DNA of 64,000 bases from Sphingobacteriia bacterium (GTDB lineage Bacteria; Bacteroidota; Bacteroidia; Chitinophagales; Chitinophagaceae): positions 310,001-374,000 of the forward strand of contig JAFKLS010000016.1 in the NCBI GenBank assembly GCA_017304675.1, written 5' to 3'. The position numbers were made by a program, and so were the translations under genes. Shown one piece after another: positions 60,689-64,000 of the stretch; positions within the stretch are counted from its first letter, which is position 1, and each line of letters opens with the position of its first letter. The notes beneath the pieces are model-generated. The model worked only from the letters and a program-made list of their open reading frames with translations, was not told the origin of the DNA and searched no databases.

Positions 60689-63565
60689 ATGAGAAAAATT
60701 ATTAGCAAACTCTTACTGGTTTTAACCATGCCATTAATTGCATTTGCTGTTTCTGCACAATCTTCAACCGTTGTTAGTGGAACGGTAAAAAACGGGAAAA
60801 CCAACGAAACAGTATCGGCAGTGTCGGTAACCATTAAGGGTTCTAATGTAGGAACTTTTACAGACGATAAGGGTGCGTTTAAGTTTACAACAGTTCAAAA
60901 ACCACCATTCACCTTAGTTATTTCTTCGGTAGGTTTTGCTTCGAAAGAAGTTAGTTATAACGGTAGTAACCTTAATATCAATATAGATGCTACCTATAGT
61001 TTGGGAGACGAAGTAGTAGTAGCTGCATCTCGCGTACCGGAAAGAATTATGGAATCACCGGTTTCTATTGAAAGAGTGAATGCTGCCACTATTAGAAATG
61101 CTCCGGCTATGAATTATTATGATGTTTTAGGGCATTTAAAAGGTGTTGATGTTACAACAGCATCTTTAACTTTTAACTCTATCAGTACAAGAGGATTTAA
61201 CAGCAGCGGAAATATTCGTTTAAACCAGTTAGTAGACGGGATGGATAACCAGGCTCCCGGTCTTAATTTCTCTGTTGGCAGTATTATTGGGTTAACAGAT
61301 TTGGATGTTGACAATATGGAATTATTATCTGGTGCATCTTCTGCACTATATGGCTCAGGCGGTATGAACGGTACGCTTTTAATAAACAGCAAAAACCCAT
61401 TCAAATACCAGGGATTAAGCTTTCAGATAAAACAAGGTATTAACCATGTAGATAATTATCAACGTCCTGCTAACATGGTAACAGATTGGAGTGTACGTTG
61501 GGGTAAAAAAGTATCGGAGAAATTTGCCTTTAAAATAAGCGCAGAGTTCATGCAGGCCAAAGATTGGTTGGCGAACGATCAGAGAGATTATAAAAGAGCT
61601 GCTGCTACAGGATATCCTTTTGGACAGGTTGTTTCAGGCGACAGGAATTCAGATCCTAACTATGATGGCGTGAATGTATACGGAGATGAAACAAGTACTA
61701 CTTTAACAGGTGTTAGGGATGGTGTATATAGTGGTGTTAAAGCTGCTGTTGGAGTACCAACATTTAATAATATTTATGCTGCATCAGGTGCTTTTTTAAC
61801 AGCTAATCCCTCAGCAACCCTGGCCCAATTCAATACCTTTTTAACTGGTATTGGTGGTGGTTCTTTGGTAGCTGGTGGTTATTCGCCATTTTTTTACGGA
61901 GATTATCGTGGCTATTATGCAGGCATGAGCGCCAGCAGAACCGGATACAATGAAAGAGATGTTGTTGACCCCAATACGGTAAACGCAAAATTATCCGGAG
62001 GCTTATATTATAAACTTAGCAGCAAAGTGGAGGCTTCTTTAACTGCAAACTGGGGTACTGGTAATACTGTGTACACCGGTAGCGACAGGTATTCTTTAAA
62101 GAACCTGAAAATGGGTCAGTACAAATTGGAAGTGAAAGCCAAAGACTGGTTTATCAGAGGCTGGATGACCAAAGAAAATTCTGGTGATTCTTATAATGTA
62201 ACCATTGCTACAAGATTATTTAATGAAGCATGGATGCCAAGCACTTCATGGTTCCCGCTTTATACCAATGCTTATACTCAGGCCCTTGCTGCCGGTGCTT
62301 CTGTAACACAAGCAAATATGACTGCTCGTGCACTAGCTGATGCTACAAGGCCAACCGGCTTTGTGTTGAACGATCCGAGATATCAAGCAATTATTGCAAC
62401 ACCTATTGGCAAATCTGTAGCAGGTATGCCCGGTATTAGCGGCGCTCAGTTCTTAGATAGAACCAGCTTATATACTATTGAAGGGCAATATAACTTAACC
62501 GATGCATTAGGTTTGGCAAAATCAAAAACCGAATTTATTGTAGGTGGTGCATGGAAAAGATATTGGTTAGATTCTCAAGGCACTTTATTTGCAGATAAGA
62601 GTTCATTGCAACCGGGTAAAATCAAAATTGACGAAACCGGCGCTTATGCACAACTTACTCAACGCTTGTTTTCAGATGTATTGAAATTGGGTGTATCTGG
62701 CAGATACGATAAACAAACTAATTTTGAAGGAAGGTTTACGCCAAGAGCAACAGCTGTGGTTACAATTGCCAAAGATCAAAACATTCGTTTGTCTTATCAA
62801 CAGGCATATAGATTCCCAACAACGCAAAACCAATGGATTAACTTAAACGTTTCTTCCGGTATTTATTTAATTGGCGGTATACAGCCTTTGATAGACTACT
62901 ATTCTTTAAATACCAATCCTGTATACAATGCAGCCGGACAGGTCATCAAATTCAACGCACTGAAACCTGAAAAATCTTCTTCTTACGAGATTGGTTACAA
63001 AGGGTTATTCATGAAGAAATTATTGATTGATGCTTATGCTTACTGGGCAACTTATGATGACTTTATAACTGCTACCAATGGTTTGCAGCTTGCTACCGGA
63101 AGATCTTTCAGTGTTGCACAAAATGCAGTAGGTACTGTAAAAACAAACGGATGGGGCATTAGTGCAGATTATTTATTACCTGCCAACTTTGTTGTTGGAG
63201 CCAATGTTTATTCAGACCAAATCTCAGATAAACCATCTGATCCAAACTTTGTTTCTTATTTCAATACCCCCAAAACAAGATATAATATCTCATTTGGTAA
63301 TACAGGCTTCTTAATCAAGAAAAGAATAGGATTTAATGTTATTTACAAATGGCAGGATAGCTTCTACTACGAAGGCTCATTTGGTGTAGGTAACGTTCCA
63401 TCTTTCGGAATATGGGATGCACAGGCAACATATAAAATTACAGAACTTAATTCTGCAATTAAATTCGGTGCCAGCAACCTGTTCAATAAATATTACACCA
63501 ATGGTTTTGGAAATGCTCAGGTAGGCGGATTGTATTATGTGAGCTTCGGCTACAATATTTACTAG
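60689..63565 (+). CDS. TonB-dependent receptor
   Basis: A 958-aa outer-membrane receptor. Signal peptide MRKIISKLLLVLTMPLIAF and on to AVSAQ; a carboxypeptidase-regulatory-like domain (about 30-105, VSGTVKNGKTNETVSAVSVT); a plug domain (about 120-240, with RVPERIMESPVSIERV, STRGFNSSGNIRL and SGASSALYGSGGMNGTLLI); and a barrel ending in YVSFGYNIY, whose terminal Tyr fits outer-membrane insertion. It takes up a large substrate with energy from TonB. There is no SusD gene beside it, so it is not the usual glycan-uptake pair; the substrate is unknown. The gene stands alone with its own terminator. Confidence 0.93.
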   Translation: MRKIISKLLLVLTMPLIAFAVSAQSSTVVSGTVKNGKTNETVSAVSVTIKGSNVGTFTDDKGAFKFTTVQKPPFTLVISSVGFASKEVSYNGSNLNINIDATYSLGDEVVVAASRVPERIMESPVSIERVNAATIRNAPAMNYYDVLGHLKGVDVTTASLTFNSISTRGFNSSGNIRLNQLVDGMDNQAPGLNFSVGSIIGLTDLDVDNMELLSGASSALYGSGGMNGTLLINSKNPFKYQGLSFQIKQGINHVDNYQRPANMVTDWSVRWGKKVSEKFAFKISAEFMQAKDWLANDQRDYKRAAATGYPFGQVVSGDRNSDPNYDGVNVYGDETSTTLTGVRDGVYSGVKAAVGVPTFNNIYAASGAFLTANPSATLAQFNTFLTGIGGGSLVAGGYSPFFYGDYRGYYAGMSASRTGYNERDVVDPNTVNAKLSGGLYYKLSSKVEASLTANWGTGNTVYTGSDRYSLKNLKMGQYKLEVKAKDWFIRGWMTKENSGDSYNVTIATRLFNEAWMPSTSWFPLYTNAYTQALAAGASVTQANMTARALADATRPTGFVLNDPRYQAIIATPIGKSVAGMPGISGAQFLDRTSLYTIEGQYNLTDALGLAKSKTEFIVGGAWKRYWLDSQGTLFADKSSLQPGKIKIDETGAYAQLTQRLFSDVLKLGVSGRYDKQTNFEGRFTPRATAVVTIAKDQNIRLSYQQAYRFPTTQNQWINLNVSSGIYLIGGIQPLIDYYSLNTNPVYNAAGQVIKFNALKPEKSSSYEIGYKGLFMKKLLIDAYAYWATYDDFITATNGLQLATGRSFSVAQNAVGTVKTNGWGISADYLLPANFVVGANVYSDQISDKPSDPNFVSYFNTPKTRYNISFGNTGFLIKKRIGFNVIYKWQDSFYYEGSFGVGNVPSFGIWDAQATYKITELNSAIKFGASNLFNKYYTNGFGNAQVGGLYYVSFGYNIY

Positions 63566-63592
63566 AAAATTATTTGTAACGGGTTAGTAAGT

Positions 63593-63621
63593 AAAACCAT
63601 CTCTTTTAGAGATGGTTTTTT
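63593..63621 (+). terminator. Terminator of the TonB-dependent receptor gene
   Basis: AAAACCATCTC, loop TTTTA, GAGATGGTTTT followed by T. It starts 27 bases after the stop. Confidence 0.92.
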
Positions 63622-63678
63622 GTTGTATGAATTCCCTGTTTTCTATAAATTCCTTTGGTTTCATAATTGATAAACTTA

Positions 63679-63686
63679 TATTTTTG
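63679..63686 (+). promoter_or_regulatory. -7 box (TATTTTTG) upstream of pdhB
   Basis: TATTTTTG fits TAnnTTTG and ends 26 bases before the ATG at 63713. Confidence 0.55.
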
Positions 63687-63712
63687 CCCCTCATTTAAAG
63701 TAAACAACAACC

Positions 63713-64000
63713 ATGAGATCTATTGCATTTAGAGAAGCGCTTCGCGAAGCAATGAGTGAGGAAATGAGGCGTGATGAAAGGGTTTTTTTAATGGGGGAGG
63801 AAGTGGCTGAATATAATGGTGCTTACAAAGTAAGCCAGGGAATGTTGGCCGAATTTGGCCCTAAAAGAGTGATTGATACTCCCATTTCTGAATTAGGTTT
63901 TGCAGCGGTTGGCGTTGGTGCTGCTCAGAACGGATTAAGGCCCGTTATTGAATTCATGACCTGGAACTTTGCAGTACTGGCAATGGATCAGATTTTAAAT
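63713..64000 (+). CDS. pdhB: Pyruvate dehydrogenase E1 component, beta subunit (3' truncated)
   Basis: The first 96 codons of the gene are present and the frame is open at the right edge. [38 protein letters not shown], and [20 protein letters not shown] are the opening segments of E1-beta subunits, including the Glu (in GEEV) and the thiamin-diphosphate-contacting SE of PISE. E1 decarboxylates pyruvate and passes the acetyl group to the E2 lipoyl domain. Branched-chain 2-oxoacid E1-beta is related, but the [11 protein letters not shown] sequence favours the pyruvate enzyme. Confidence 0.92.
   Translation, partial: MRSIAFREALREAMSEEMRRDERVFLMGEEVAEYNGAYKVSQGMLAEFGPKRVIDTPISELGFAAVGVGAAQNGLRPVIEFMTWNFAVLAMDQILN

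Noticed and set aside
1..64000. CRISPR arrays, transposases, phage genes, rRNA operons
   Set aside because: Looked for across the window on both strands; none seen.

Overview
The window is a stretch of chromosome from a moderately AT-rich member of the Bacteroidota, most likely family Chitinophagaceae. The reasons are the type IX secretion (T9SS) C-terminal sorting domains, TonB-dependent and OMP-type beta-barrel proteins with carboxypeptidase-regulatory-like N-termini, an UpxY-type NusG paralogue, OstA-like and LptD proteins of the Bacteroidota kind, Bacteroidota-type -7 boxes (TAnnTTTG) with few Shine-Dalgarno sequences, and a tmRNA and tRNA-His without an encoded CCA. The family assignment is an inference from gene content, not from a marker-gene comparison.

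Layout. 1-3.3 kb: 3' end of a GH3-like gene, then dxr (isoprenoid synthesis) and rseP (site-2 protease). 3.4-3.9 kb: ssrA (tmRNA) and its terminator. 4.0-4.6 kb: a free-standing, Ala/Gly-rich predicted zinc deaminase of unknown role, the least ordinary gene here. 4.7-8.5 kb: ECF sigma factor with a putative membrane anti-sigma factor, a divergent NlpC/P60 peptidase, a 52-aa membrane protein, a half-size TSUP transporter, ppa, crcB and a lipoprotein. 8.6-14.4 kb: an outer-membrane beta-barrel protein, a DUF445-like membrane protein, tRNA-His and a Prc-type protease. 14.5-17.6 kb: a small polysaccharide cluster (UpxY antiterminator, KdsC-like phosphatase, GT4 glycosyltransferase, CpsB-like PHP phosphatase). 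17.7-24.2 kb: rpsO, pnp, prmA, plsY, an M48 lipoprotein protease, a YdeI-like protein and queD. 24.2-30.7 kb: metG, an SPFH protein with a ribbon-helix-helix partner, an LD-carboxypeptidase and kup. 30.8-38.3 kb: two uncharacterised envelope proteins, purQ, a free-standing DsbD-alpha protein, dsbD and ggt. 38.4-43.3 kb: a T9SS cargo protein, a DUF1080 protein and a saccharopine-dehydrogenase-like enzyme. 43.3-44.3 kb: almost 1 kb with no convincing gene. 44.3-50.0 kb: an L,D-transpeptidase-like protein, prfB with its programmed +1 frameshift, an exosortase, a small protein with an exosortase-type C-terminal signal, and a second T9SS cargo protein. 50.1-57.8 kb: nhaA and an envelope-building group (OstA-like, MCE/MlaD-like, amidase, divergent LptD). 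57.8-64.0 kb: an M20 amidohydrolase, purC, a TonB-dependent receptor and the start of the pyruvate dehydrogenase E1-beta gene.

Most of the window is housekeeping and envelope biogenesis, with no transposase, integrase, phage gene or CRISPR array. The points most worth a second look are the orphan deaminase next to tmRNA, the exosortase with an adjacent candidate substrate, the DsbD-alpha pair in which only the free-standing copy keeps the redox cysteines, the gene-less 43.3-44.3 kb stretch, a 17-bp sequence found at two distant places, and heptamer repeats including one read through in metG.
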